In this document: piece by piece, positions 11,649 through 21,981 of the stretch
How positions within the stretch are numbered: the stretch's first letter is position 1
Layout of the letters: the number at the start of each line of letters is the position of its first letter
Source: Trichoplusia ni
Taxonomy: Eukaryota; Arthropoda; Insecta; Lepidoptera; Noctuidae
Length of the DNA stretch: 64,000 nucleotides
Reading direction: 5' to 3'
Assembly: GCF_003590095.1 (NCBI RefSeq)
Contig: NC_039479.1
Span: 3,038,001-3,102,000 of the forward strand
Translations under genes and position numbers: made by a program
The notes under the pieces: generated by a model
Database searches by the model: none
What the model was told of the DNA's origin: nothing
The model's input: the letters and a program-made list of their open reading frames with translations, nothing else

Positions 11649-12595
11649 TAAATCATACCGTAGTTTGTAAACACTAGGTATTGTTTTATATAAAATATTT
11701 CTTCAGAAAAAATACTAATAAGAGAGATGATTGAAAATATTTTCTCGAGGTAATAATCCGTCTTGTTGAATAAACCTCCTTGCCATGTTTCCTGTAGCTT
11801 AGTTTTAACGTAATAAAATTTTTCTTCATTTATTTATTAAAAAAGCTTCAACATAAAACCGCATAGCATAACCAAAAAGCCTATTAGCTGAAAATAAATA
11901 ACTTTTCATTACGTCTGGCAGTAGGTTTACAACCCCTGGACATGTAGGCTCGCGCCATAAATCTCTGTGGCCTAATTAGTCCGGTTGGCGCGGATTTGCG
12001 ACCACAATAATACTGTCCTGATGTGTATAATTTCTTATTGGCCTCTTTTTGGCCTCTCTTTGGCCTCTCTTCAAATATGTAGTAATGACGTTATATTGTT
12101 GTCATGATTGACCTGATTAGGTCGGATTATAGCTTGGAGTTCAATGACACCGTATTGTTTGGACTGCCGATCGTTTCGTGTTTTGCGTGTGACGATGGTG
12201 ATTAAACTGTTACTAGGCGCTTATTTGCGAATGTATCTAACTATCTAATATACATGTCGCTGCTGTTACAAAAAAAACATGTTATAATAAAAACCAGTTT
12301 AGATTTTGGTCTTTTTAACTCTGCATCTTAGACAAGTCAGGCACTCTAAACGTATGTATAGACACACTACATAAGTATAGCTGCGGCGTGATCTTAAACA
12401 ATTCAATCAAATTTTCTCGTCAAATCAAATGTTCAGATCGAGTCGAGCCAACAACATTGAAACGAAAGAAATACTGTAAAACATCAAAATAAAAAAATAA
12501 TAGATTTAATCAAAGAACTTTATTATTTTCTAATTTTTAGACTAATTTTAAATTAGTTATTCTTATTGCTCACGATTTCAAACCATTATATTATT
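11649..12595. other. Intergenic with a short 12-bp tandem repeat
   Basis: No gene. About three imperfect units of TTGGCCTCTCTT lie at 12037-12072. The rest is AT-rich and not recognised. Confidence 0.4.
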
Positions 12596-12625
12596 AAAAA
12601 AATTAAAAAAAAAAATTAAAAAGTT

Positions 12626-12631
12626 TTTATT
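12626..12631 (-). promoter_or_regulatory. Polyadenylation-like signal of the full-length LINE
   Basis: AATAAA on the minus strand, about 280 bp after the ORF2 stop and just before the T-rich terminus. The truncated LINE has the same arrangement (AATAAA at 7300-7305). Confidence 0.5.
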
Positions 12632-12822
12632 GACTTAAAAATACAGTTCAGCATAAATGTAACCCTGACGCCTGTGCTAGGCTTAAAGCCTGTGTTACAG
12701 GAGCCAGTGTCTTCGCCCGCTTAGGTTATTATATTTATATCTTAATACTAACTTAATGTTAAAACTGAATTTATATAAAACTTATTATTGTTTAAACTAT
12801 ATTAATGAGATCATGTTTTGCG

Positions 12823-12824
<2 letters not shown>

Positions 12825-12888
<64 letters not shown>

Positions 12889-12902
12889 CGTGTGCGTGTG
12901 CT
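12825..12902. repeat. (TG)n microsatellite inside the LINE 3' UTR
   Basis: About 78 bp of TG/CA repeat with GC interruptions near the right end (tgcgcgcgtg). It lies 9 bp beyond the ORF2 stop in element orientation, so it is part of the element's 3' UTR or expanded after insertion. Confidence 0.9.
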
Positions 12903-12910
12903 TGGTGATA

Positions 12911-15835
12911 TCAAATTAGTCTTTGTAGTACATTTTCAGTTTGCAGGTAATCAAGTGATTGTAGCCATTCCATTAATTTCTTTTTTGTTTCTGACATTTT
13001 CAGAGAATTTATTACCAGGGTTTTGTTTATTTTATTATATATGTATTTTGATAAGCAATAGTGTTGTCTACTAGCGGAAGCAGTGTTACATTTAATAGGT
13101 TTGCATGCGTTTGGTATTGTCCGTTGTTGTATTTGGTTTACTGGTGTTATTTTATGTTGTCTTAGTGAGATATTTAGCAGAAATAGTTGCCTAACAGTAA
13201 GGATTTCACAGTTTTCATAAAGCGTGACTGTCGGATATCTGTAGTTTTTAAATGTCATGACTTTAAGAAGTGATCTCTGAGCTCTTTCAAGTTGTATCAA
13301 AATAGATTTACAAGCGCCTCCCCACACCGTAATACAATAACTTAAAATTGATTGGGCTAGAGAAATATAAATCGTGCGAAGAAGCTTAAACTCAGCTACA
13401 TGTCGAAGTTTCTTAAATGCCCATATAAGTTTTCTAACACGCGACGTGGTAAGATCTATCTGTGGTCGCCAGGTCAATCGTTCGTCCACAATCACACCTA
13501 AATATCTTAAATATGGTTTGTTAGTAAGTGAGGGGCATGTGCATTGAGAGGCGGTGCTACATGGATGAATTTTGAGGTTTATATCTGGAGGTTTAGTTTT
13601 AGAGAAGGTAAATTGTATATAAGAAGTTTTTTCAATGTTAAGAGTGAGCAGGTTATTTTCAAGCCAGTGCGCTATTTTATTTAGTTCCATTTCAGTCGTA
13701 TGTTTTACTTCGTCCCATGTCTTTCCGTGAAATACGAGTGCAGTGTCGTCTGCATAACTGAAAATTCTACCTTTGTAAAGCTTTTTACTGCACAGATCAT
13801 TAACATAAATCAAGAAGAGAGTCGGTGATAATGCGCTCCCTTGTGGTACACCGAAAGATACTCCACTTTCTTGACTAATTATACCGTCAATCCTTACCCG
13901 TTGCCTTCTGTTAGATAAAAAGTTTGTAAATATGCTGAGAGCCTTATCCCGTATCCCCACGTGTTCTAATTTTTCTATAAGTGTAGCAACACAGACTGTA
14001 TCGAAGGCTTTTGCTAGATCAAGAAAAACACCTAAGCATTTTTCTTTTGCATCAACTTTCTCTGTTATGTAGTCAACCAGATGATTCACTGCGTCTTCAG
14101 TGCTTTTCCCTGTTCTAAAGCCAAATTGTGATTCGGATAGAGTTTGATTACGTTCTAAGAATTGTACTAACCGCCTATTTAGTATTTTTTCTAGCATTTT
14201 TGAGAGTGTTGGTAAAATCGATATAGGTCTATAGTTTTTCATGTCTTCTTGATTTCCACCCTTATGAACCGGTGTTATAAGTGATTTTTTAAAAACGTCG
14301 GGGAAGATACCCTGCTCGAAGCACTTCTCGTAAAGTTTTGTGATGTGGGGAATTAGAGTCTGTTTGCTCATTTTAATAAGTTTTCCTGAAATAGTATCCC
14401 ATCCTGTAGCACTATCTATCTTCAATGCATTTATTATAGATTCTATTTCAGTCTCATCGGGGGGTAATAAAACAATTGAGTCTCTTTCAGGCGGTGAGTT
14501 GAATTTATACTTTAAATTTTGCTGTAAGTTGTGCTTTTTCATAATAGTATGTGCTAATTCTCTACCAATCTCAGAGAAGTACTTGTTTATTTGTTCAGTC
14601 ACTACAGGTCCGTTTTTCGTTTCAGGTATTAGTTTGGAAGCTGATGTTTTTTGTTTGGATTGGTTAGTAATTGACTTTATAACGTTCCATGTTTCTTTTG
14701 AATTATTTGATGATTTTAACGCGTCTTGTTCGTAGTTAGTTTTAAGTTTCTTTAGTAAAGAGTTACAATAGTTTCGATATCTCTTATATGTTATCTTTAA
14801 AATTGTATTATCTGGGTCTTTTAGTGAAGATCTATGTAATTTGTCCCTATGTCTAATGCAACGTAATAGACCAGGGGTAATCCATGCTTTGGTAATTATT
14901 TTACGGTTAGGGATTTTTATTACTTGTGTATGCCTCGTAATTATTGATTTTAGACAGTTGACAAATTTAGAGGCCGTCTCATTGGCATCTACGGTGTCGG
15001 CGATAAATGTGAAATCTACATCTTTCAACTCTTCTACCACTGCATTGAGGTTCACTTTTGTATTTGTCATAACTTTCTTTGTTTTTGGGTGGGAGTTATC
15101 TAGACATATAAGTACAGATGCATGATCAGTAACAGTCGAATCAATAACTATAACCGTCAAACATATTGGTGTATTGACCAATATATGATCAAGACAGTTT
15201 TCCATGCGGGTTGGATAGGTGTGTCCTGGGAGGAGTCCTAGTTCTGATGTTAAGTTTAGATATGCTTCACTGTTTCTATCTGTGTTATTCGGTTTTATAT
15301 CAATATTGATATCACCTGCTATAATAATATTTTTCTCTTTGACGTTATTAATGATGTTTTCAAGGGAGTTGAGGAAGCTATCAATGCAATATATGGATGG
15401 TGATCGGTACACTGCTAAAATACAAATATCTGGTTTAATTTTTAATAACAGATAATTAGCACCTAAAGGTTCGGGCTCCTCTACAGAACACAAAATGTGT
15501 TTTTTTACGTAGATAACCATACCGCCGTTCTGATTCAAGCATTGTTTTGAAGCATATGCAACATAATTTTTTAATACTGGTATCGGTTTACTGTCATTGA
15601 GCCAGCATTCAGTAAGAATGATAATATCTATATCGAACGATAGTCTAGCTAATTGTGCTTGGAAATTGTCGAAATTTTTATAAATACTTCGAATATTTTG
15701 ACTTATAATTTTTAAGGAATCACGAGTGGTAGACATATTTATTATTCTGTCACATTCTTCTGTGTCACACTGATATGAGCTGGCTATTGTAAACTTATCT
15801 AAATATGTTATTATATTATTATTTTGATTAGCCAT
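12911..15835 (-). CDS. LINE ORF2: apurinic-type endonuclease plus reverse transcriptase
   Basis: This 974-residue protein nicks target DNA and reverse transcribes the element RNA. The APE-type endonuclease occupies about residues 40-245: SQNIRS (45-50), TECW with Glu76, GGMVIYVKK (104-112), YRSP, AGDINIDI with Asp175, LDHILVN, and the catalytic TDH with His238. The reverse transcriptase follows: NYRPISILP (534-542), QFGFRTGKST (570-579), FLDLAKAFD with Asp606, GVPQGSALSPTLF (662-674) and YADD at 694-697, with all three catalytic Asp present. A thumb and C-terminal region follows with WGGACKS and LERAQRS and ends in a MEWLQSLDYLQ motif, matching the end of the 7648 element (TEYLQSLNY). There are no stops or frameshifts. 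The first Met lies 346 bp after ORF1, so reinitiation or another internal start is likely. Confidence 0.95.
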   Translation of the reverse strand: MANQNNNIITYLDKFTIASSYQCDTEECDRIINMSTTRDSLKIISQNIRSIYKNFDNFQAQLARLSFDIDIIILTECWLNDSKPIPVLKNYVAYASKQCLNQNGGMVIYVKKHILCSVEEPEPLGANYLLLKIKPDICILAVYRSPSIYCIDSFLNSLENIINNVKEKNIIIAGDINIDIKPNNTDRNSEAYLNLTSELGLLPGHTYPTRMENCLDHILVNTPICLTVIVIDSTVTDHASVLICLDNSHPKTKKVMTNTKVNLNAVVEELKDVDFTFIADTVDANETASKFVNCLKSIITRHTQVIKIPNRKIITKAWITPGLLRCIRHRDKLHRSSLKDPDNTILKITYKRYRNYCNSLLKKLKTNYEQDALKSSNNSKETWNVIKSITNQSKQKTSASKLIPETKNGPVVTEQINKYFSEIGRELAHTIMKKHNLQQNLKYKFNSPPERDSIVLLPPDETEIESIINALKIDSATGWDTISGKLIKMSKQTLIPHITKLYEKCFEQGIFPDVFKKSLITPVHKGGNQEDMKNYRPISILPTLSKMLEKILNRRLVQFLERNQTLSESQFGFRTGKSTEDAVNHLVDYITEKVDAKEKCLGVFLDLAKAFDTVCVATLIEKLEHVGIRDKALSIFTNFLSNRRQRVRIDGIISQESGVSFGVPQGSALSPTLFLIYVNDLCSKKLYKGRIFSYADDTALVFHGKTWDEVKHTTEMELNKIAHWLENNLLTLNIEKTSYIQFTFSKTKPPDINLKIHPCSTASQCTCPSLTNKPYLRYLGVIVDERLTWRPQIDLTTSRVRKLIWAFKKLRHVAEFKLLRTIYISLAQSILSYCITVWGGACKSILIQLERAQRSLLKVMTFKNYRYPTVTLYENCEILTVRQLFLLNISLRQHKITPVNQIQQRTIPNACKPIKCNTASASRQHYCLSKYIYNKINKTLVINSLKMSETKKKLMEWLQSLDYLQTENVLQRLI

Positions 15836-16181
15836 TGGAAGTTTTTATAATTTTATATTGCACAAGACATGTGTTTTTATTTATCTTTAGTATTTTGAAA
15901 ACTAATTGTGTAAGTATGTCATAATTACTACATTTAATCAGCCAATACCCGTATATTAATATTTTGGTAATTTTATCTGTTTTATTATATAATAGCACGG
16001 TTTTTGTACAATCACATAGAGAGGTGTGTATTTGCAATGTGTAAAATTTATGTGTGTGTATGAGTGTGTTTTTGTGTAACATTAAAATGGTTTTGTGTAT
16101 ACAATCATCATAAAGTAAATAAAAAACAAAGAAATTTAAAAAAGACATTAAAAAGAAGAGACAATTTTTAGGATTTATTAG
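15836..16181 (-). other. Spacer between LINE ORF1 and ORF2
   Basis: AT-rich (mostly A/T runs and CACAC tracts). It holds a 106-codon frame whose composition follows the local base bias and whose stop overlaps the ORF2 start by a few bases. It has no recognisable domain and is judged noncoding. Any translational coupling between the two ORFs would have to act across this spacer. Confidence 0.5.
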
Positions 16182-17087
16182 TCATTGTTCTATATTCAAT
16201 TTGAGGTCGTCCTCACTTTTAATGACAATATATCTTTGTCCTTCGGATTGTCGCAGATATACTCTACCAAACGCGGTCCAACAAAATTTATAATTATTAT
16301 CTTTGGCAAATTGTCGAGCTTGGTAGAATAAACGTTGCGCTTTTGTGCTTAGATATTCTGAAAAATATATAGGTTTTGTCTCACCTCCGATCTTTAAGTG
16401 GCCTGTATTTATTTTGTTGGTGTTTTTGCGGTTGAACTGACGGACTTTTCCCAAGAAATTTTCCCTGGTGGTTACTGATGAGAAGTCTAAGATGATAGAT
16501 GAAGATCCTTCTTTTTTATTTATGCGATAAACATCCTTTAAATCCTGTCGCTCGAGCGTTACTTCGACAACGTCAGCTGTTTTAGAAACTATCTCGTGTA
16601 GATCATTTCTGGTCTCACCCTCCTTTTTCGGTATGTTTCTAATTTCTAATTTTGTAAGGCAAAGCGTTCGCTCCATATTTTCTATTTTTTCCTCGAGTTT
16701 ATGTATGTAGTGGCGCTCAGTTTTGCGTTCCTGTTCACATTCATCCATTTTTAATTTTAGGTCATCATATTGTCGAGACACAAAGGTAAGGGTATTTTTT
16801 AATTCAATATTCTGTGCGATTATTTCCGTCATGGAGGATTGAAGAGCGAGAAATTTATGTTCAGTTTGTTTCGCGGAAGTTTGTAATAAATCGCGTATCT
16901 CTTGCATAAATGTGGTCAGTTCATCTTCTCGCTTGCGCTTGTTTCGTGTCTTGAGACTGCTTTTCTCTGTGTTTAAGTTTGGTGCGGATCCAGAGAATGA
17001 GCTATTGAGATTGTTATCCGTAAAAAGATTATCCTCGGTGATAACTGGTGATTTTGGCTTTGACGGCGGAGTGCGTCTGAGAGGCAT
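16182..17087 (-). CDS. LINE ORF1: coiled-coil, FP25K-like RNA-binding protein
   Basis: The 301-residue protein presumably packages element RNA with ORF2. Layout: a basic, Ser/Pro-rich N-terminus with RNKRKRE at 48-54 (possible nuclear signal), a long charged coiled coil at about 80-142, then a folded region beginning LEIRNIPKKEGET (148-160). A C-terminal block at 239-299 (PIYFSEYLSTKAQRLFYQAR, then WTAFGRVYLRQ) has the layout of the FP25K C-terminal family, which in insects is mainly found in LINE ORF1 proteins. No zinc knuckle (CCHC) is present. It starts at ATG 17087 and no in-frame ATG lies upstream. No stops interrupt it. Confidence 0.9.
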   Translation of the reverse strand: MPLRRTPPSKPKSPVITEDNLFTDNNLNSSFSGSAPNLNTEKSSLKTRNKRKREDELTTFMQEIRDLLQTSAKQTEHKFLALQSSMTEIIAQNIELKNTLTFVSRQYDDLKLKMDECEQERKTERHYIHKLEEKIENMERTLCLTKLEIRNIPKKEGETRNDLHEIVSKTADVVEVTLERQDLKDVYRINKKEGSSSIILDFSSVTTRENFLGKVRQFNRKNTNKINTGHLKIGGETKPIYFSEYLSTKAQRLFYQARQFAKDNNYKFCWTAFGRVYLRQSEGQRYIVIKSEDDLKLNIEQ

Positions 17088-17449
17088 GGTTTTATAGTTT
17101 AGTAACCTTTGTTTCAGCGGTCCGAAGTTTTAATTTGTACGTTTATGTGTTTGGTTGTCGTATTCTCGTATATAACTTTGTATTTGTGATTGTGATTATT
17201 ACCTTATATTTTTTATTTTCTTCAGTAATAACAAGCAACTAATTCAATCGGTTCGTACCAAACAATTATCTTAATGGCGTACTAGAAATAACCTCAATAC
17301 AATCCATAACGGGCATCCGCATGTTAAACCTGCTCCACAGAGATTTAGTCAGATTCAATTAGCAAAGTGACATCTACAAAGCATTGGCTACAGGGGTTGG
17401 CAAACAAGCGGTAGGTGCTTAGGTCCATCTGTTTAGCCTCCAGGTACTT

Positions 17450-17660
17450 TAGCCACCACTGAGGTGCCGGTGCCCATTAGGGCTGACGTCTGCCAGGGCA
17501 GGAGGATTGTCCAAAAGGGTTACCGTGGCCCCGGTACACAACGGGCAAAGCAAAGAACATGGGTGGGTTTCAGTCAGTAGAAGTCTGACACTCCTTATCT
17601 CAACCCAAAGTGGAAGAAGTCATTTGACGATTCCCCATCCGAAAAAAAATAGGTAGGCCC
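17450..17660. repeat. Dispersed repeat D, copy 1
   Basis: It shares an ordered series of blocks with 53868-54063: 'attagggc-ga-g-ctgcc-gg-cag-aggattgt', 'gggcaaag', 'gtcagtaaaa/gaa-tctgacactcctt' and 'cattccccatccgaaa'. Reversed fragments occur at 44170-44250 and 48780-48860. It has no coding capacity; the parent element is unknown. Confidence 0.6.
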
Positions 17661-20063
17661 AAACCGCAATAGTATCCTATAACCTGTAGAAACATTTGTC
17701 TGCCTGAATCACCACTTTAAGTGCTCTTCAGATTTCAAAGCGAAACCGCACATTAATATCGGCATCTTTCTTCTACAACGGCAACATAATTTAGTTTAGA
17801 CAATAAGACGGGTCGAAAAAAATGCTAACGATGCTGTGGATTATTTTTTGTCAACCTCAGGAGATGACTAGTACTTCACACGCTATAGTATCGAAGAAAG
17901 TTTACAAGGATTGAGAGGCAAACTCTTCATACCTACCCTTTGAGAAGTATTCCAATAACAGAAGCCAGCCAGAATCGTGGGAGCGAACCCCTGACTGTGA
18001 CTGTGACCCAGCTAAAGTGCCCCGGGGTGTTTAGCGGGTGAGACTACGATAATATCCCACGCTGTGTTGCTCACGACCTGGGATGAAGTCACTACCATTT
18101 TAACCCGAAACCAAAATAAGGGAAACTATAGTATCTCAACTCTGACGTAACATTCAGCGTGATGCTTTAAGCTACCTGTATTGTGTTTATCGGACCGCGC
18201 CCCTATTGCAGCATTAGAATAATCTCCATGCGGTCGCGCTCACTATTTTATAGTCATTACACATTGATCGGGGACTGATTAGGTGCTTAATGGCTTATGT
18301 ATGCTCTTAGTCTATCAATTGATGGAGTTAGCTTGCTTAACTGCACCAGTTTTCGTGTTGAAATAAGAAAAACGTTCACAGAATATGGTTAAATAATGAA
18401 TAGTCATCGATTTTACTTGTTTTACGAGTAGTTTATTGAATATCGAAGTATTTTTTTTCCTTTCAATCTTCGTCTATTTCTCCTTGCTGTTGAGCGCGAT
18501 GAACACAGCAACGACTATACCGATTTAATTTTCTCTTCTTTCTTCAATGTATTAGGGTAAGCTTAATTAATATTAAGTGTTTCATGTCAAATCGCAATCA
18601 TCAATAAAAACGTAATGGCAATTAAGAGAATCACAGAATATTATTAAAAAAACCACTGCCCAAATTCAAACCATTTTAGACGCAAATGAAGTCGCTAGCA
18701 TACATGCATACACATGAGTTAAAACTATGAGTAGTTTCAAGTATGTATGTACACGCTTCAATACGAATGAGAAGCACACGTGAGCCACATATTATTTACA
18801 GATGCACTAAGTTTTAGTAGCTGTATGCATGCTTGAGCGTAAGACGGTATTTACTATTGAGATGTTGTGGCCATCTTGGGAGTTTCCTATTTAATGCTTC
18901 TGAGGAATATTGAGGTAACTTGTGTAAATTTGCCTTTGTGTGTGAGATATTTAAACAGTAGGTATGTAGGAGTATGTCGATAATTATAATTAATAATGTT
19001 TGCTTGTCATGTGTGTGTGTGTACAAGTGTCTTTGAGGTTGCAGGTTACAACCACGCGATGGCAAAAATAAAACTTTCACGCACACCACTTACAAAAGGT
19101 GAAAAAAAAACTAAGTAGGTGAGGCAACCTGGAATCCAAATATTGGGTTCTGGAATCCCCAATCCGCAGTGAACTGGCGTGGTAATCATTGAAAAACCTA
19201 ATATTGAACGTTTTGTGCCCAATAGGTGGACATTTATGGGCTGGTATGCAACTTCTGATGCCTAAATTGCTCAAATAATATTGATAAAATATCCCCTAGC
19301 AAGGCCATACTTAAACTTGCACCAAGTCTTCATGCCACTTAGTGTCTATACTCTAGTCTATGGTCTATATGAGAGTAAATATTAATTATCTGTGTCTATT
19401 CGGCTAGCGAAGTTTGTCTTTGGCACGAAAGCTTCTCGGTGTACTAATTGGACGACCCCACGCTCCAAGTTCACTCGCCAATCAATATGTTAATTATTCA
19501 ATGTTTTAATTAGAAATGTTTATCATTCGATATAATTGGTGTTTGTGTAAGCGGTAAGGTTGTGTATAGGTAGGTAGGTACGAAAATTGTAATTACTTTT
19601 AAAACAACGTTGGTTTTTCAGAATTTCAAATTTGAAACTACCAACCAATTTGGAGCACTTTTTTATTTTGTATTGGCAACTTGTTTTAAATGTTTGTTTG
19701 AGTTTTTAGGATCAAAAAGCTTTCTGTTTCGGCGTAGCCCGGTCATATTTTAATAGTCGGAATCCGGCCACTACACTATACTGAGAGTCCAGTATAAAAA
19801 GATGAAATAAAAAAAAGTAACACCAATCAAATCTAATTGCGGTATTAACCATAAACCAACCATTTCTTAACTTCGATTATTTTTATCATAATTTGTTCTT
19901 ATAGAAGCATCTCAACTACAACATCAGTAGGTAAAACCTCAAATGTCTAGATATCGTTATAGAGAAACAGTCTGGTAACAAACAGACAGACAGTGGAGCC
20001 TTATTAATACGATTCTGTATTCAACTTCTGTTAACGAAACCCTCAAAAAGTGGACAATCTATA
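17661..20063. other. Intergenic, with scattered repeat debris
   Basis: Repeat F sequence lies at 19123-19262, and a decayed fragment resembling a dispersed LINE-like repeat (agacagacagtggagcc) at 19945-20045. A possible short exon (18495-18554) has a strong acceptor tract and a GTAAGC donor, but no partner exon was found. Short TG and TAGG runs occur at 19008 and 19567. Confidence 0.35.
19123..19262. repeat. Dispersed repeat F, copy
   Basis: Blocks 'cctggaatccaaatattggg', 'ctggaatccccaatccgcagtg' and 'tggcgtggtaatcattgaa' recur in part at 46680, 47680, 56780 and 61275. The family's other end ('gtcccac-gctgg-gaaggcctc') is seen at 47569 and 56245. Confidence 0.5.
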
Positions 20064-20320
20064 TCTATACTAATATATAAAGCTGAAGAGTTTGTTTGTT
20101 TGTTTGTTTGAACGCGCTAATCTCAGGAACTACTGGTCCAATTTGAAAAATTCTTTTTGTGTTGAATAGACCATTAATCGAGGAAGGCTTTAGGGTATAA
20201 ACCATCACGCTGCGACTAATAGGAGCGAAGATACAAAGGAAAATGTGAAAAAAATAGGGTAGATATAAATCATAACTTATATCTTCTACCCACGGGGACG
20301 AAGTCGCGGGCAACAGCTAG
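20064..20320 (+). mobile_element. Non-autonomous Helitron (Lep1-like)
   Basis: It starts TCTATACTAATATATAAAGC after an A and ends CGCGGGCAACAGCTAG before a T. The 257-bp body carries a (TTTG)n tract near the 5' end and is close to the copies at 1616 and 45074. No duplication flanks it, as expected for A|T insertion. The 82-codon frame on the other strand is an artefact of the repeat. Confidence 0.8.
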
Positions 20321-21455
20321 TTAAGAATAAAAGAAATCGCTGACAACTTTTTATTCGGCACCTACCTTTTCTAGACAGCCTTTAACTTCGACGCATGCAA
20401 TGTTTCAAACATATCCGAGATCTGTTCACACCAGCTATTTACTATGAAAATATTTAATACAGTCCTAATTACTGCACTTTAACGAGTATATTACATTTGA
20501 CGACCGACAACTTTGCTCGGCACTCGGTTATGTCTGCGGTGCGCGCGCCTGTTTGCTTGCCCGCGGCGCTCTGCTAACTTTCCTTATTAAACGTGAACGC
20601 ACTGTCCGTATATTCCTCTAGTTTTAAAAAACGTTATTCATATTGGCAGACGTTTACTTCGTATGTGAAGTGTTTGAGTTTTTTTTGTTTAAGATAAATC
20701 TTTAGGATATAATAATATCTGGAAAAAAAATGTGTCATGAAAGAAGAATTTATTCTGTTAGTAAGATATATCACCACTTATACCTGACTTTTTTGTAAAT
20801 ACTATAGAGTAACATTTTGTATCAATTATCCCAAGTAAAAAAATTGGAAACAAGCTCACTCACCCAGACACCCTTTAGCATTTTTTTAAAAGTTCAGAAG
20901 ATTGTGTATAAGCGTTTACACTAGTGCAGAGTATTCCGAGACTGACCTTTTAAGTTCCAGATAGATCTAAGCAAGCCTGTGCCAGCAAGCGGTATGCATA
21001 TATCGACTAACTCATAGATCACAACTATGTTTGAGGGCGCCCATATCAATTTTACATTATCATCAAATCATTGACAATAGTAAAAAGCAAGCATATTAAA
21101 ATTACGATTTAATTAGTGAAACACAAATATTACCACACATTTACTGAAATCGAGTAATGAATGTAGCAACTCATGTTCAATTATAATTGAAACTGACGAT
21201 AATTAATAATAAATTCTTCCATTCCTTCTCTTATTTGTTGAACATAATGTTAAAATCCTGAACAAACTTTTTCTATTAGGAAATTCGGTCACGATTGCAA
21301 TTCCCGTGGTTGGATTTATTCTCCGTAAATCGTAAATTTTGGTTGCGAGAGAAATGAATTAGCATTTACTTAAAGCTACTTCTATACTAAATACATTTCA
21401 ATGTATCCTCAGTAAAAAGTTGGTCAAGATGAGTAGAATAACTTGTAACTCTATA
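20321..21455. other. Intergenic, with a small GC-rich island
   Basis: Positions 20500-20585 are clearly GC-richer (gcggtgcgcgcgcctgtttg, then cccgcggcgctctgc), which could mark a promoter or a short first exon. No convincing ORF is attached; a short ATG frame at 20528 ends after 15 codons. The remainder is AT-rich. Confidence 0.35.
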
Positions 21456-21485
21456 ATGTATATATAGATATATATATATATATAC
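21456..21485. repeat. (TA)n microsatellite
   Basis: About 30 bp of TATATA with one G interruption, about 25 bp upstream of the splice acceptor of the candidate exon at 21511. Confidence 0.8.
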
Positions 21486-21510
21486 CTCCTAAATTTTTTC
21501 TTGTACTTAG

Positions 21511-21662
21511 GTATTGGAGAGTTTAGGACAATTGCGGAAGATGTGTTGGAACAAATTGACTCTGTTGTGGAGAACTTGTCACAAAAAGTCAAAGATAGAC
21601 AAACCGAAAGAGGGTATTGTGGCCTTAAACTACCAGAGAGACAACTAAGATTCGATTATTAA
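21511..21662 (+). CDS. Candidate 3'-terminal coding exon, unknown protein
   Basis: A strong acceptor (ttttttcttgtacttag) ends at 21510. After two bases that would complete a split codon, 49 codons run open to TAA at 21660-21662. The peptide is hydrophilic and helical at first (IGEFRTIAEDVLEQIDSVV), then KVKDRQTERGYCGLKLPER and a QLRFDY terminus. Amino-acid balance and the lack of A/T-driven Lys/Asn/Ile/Phe runs set it apart from chance frames nearby. No family is recognised and no matching upstream exon was found, so the gene identity and its start are unknown. No canonical AATAAA lies within 400 bp; the first one seen is near 22287, beyond the foldback element. Confidence 0.35.
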
Positions 21663-21981
21663 TACATTAGGTTTAGATATAAATGTAGGAATGATGTATG
21701 ATCAGGTACCTACCGTAATTCAATGTTAACAAAAACATATTTTTTATAGCAAATTCAGCGAAGATGATATTATTATATAAAAATGTACCTACTCATTCTT
21801 GGACCCAACATGAGCTTAAACGGCCGTGGCGTCTAGAGTTGATCTAAAGTAAAATACAAGTAAACTGGTAAAATCTCAGCCTGTTAATAAGACCAATTGT
21901 TTTATTTGCTCCAACTGGCAGCTACATGACATCCCAAAGAAGCCCACAAACAACAACTGAAACTGTCGTGAGAATGATTCA
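21663..21981. other. Possible 3' untranslated region, otherwise featureless
   Basis: If the exon at 21511 is real, this is its 3' UTR. The 13-bp sequence aacaactgaaact at 21952-21964 reappears at 22220-22232 on the far side of the foldback element. Confidence 0.3.

Larger units (their letters stand above)
12596..17230 (-). mobile_element. Full-length two-ORF non-LTR retrotransposon (LINE), apparently intact
   Basis: In element orientation: a 5' UTR of roughly 140 bp, ORF1 (16182-17087), a 346-bp spacer, ORF2 (12911-15835), and a 3' UTR carrying a (CA)n tract. The 3' UTR ends AATAAAAAC followed by a T-rich run (plus-strand A-rich tract 12596-12622). Both ORFs are open from Met to stop, so the element could be recently active. 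The 5' boundary is set only by the loss of recognisable features and could shift by tens of bases. No target-site duplication could be fixed by eye. It belongs broadly to the jockey/CR1 group. Confidence 0.85.

Noticed and set aside
14340..15455. Several plus-strand frames of 78-131 codons
   Set aside because: Antisense shadows of the LINE ORF2.
15828..16148. 106-codon frame between LINE ORF1 and ORF2
   Set aside because: Composition follows the A/T bias of the spacer and no domain is recognisable.
18495..18554. Possible short exon with strong acceptor and GTAAGC donor
   Set aside because: Phase does not match the candidate exon at 21511 and no other partner was found.
20065..20313. 82-codon frame beginning MPATSSPWVED, also seen at 1623 and 55479
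   Set aside because: The same peptide arises from each Helitron copy; it is a repeat artefact.
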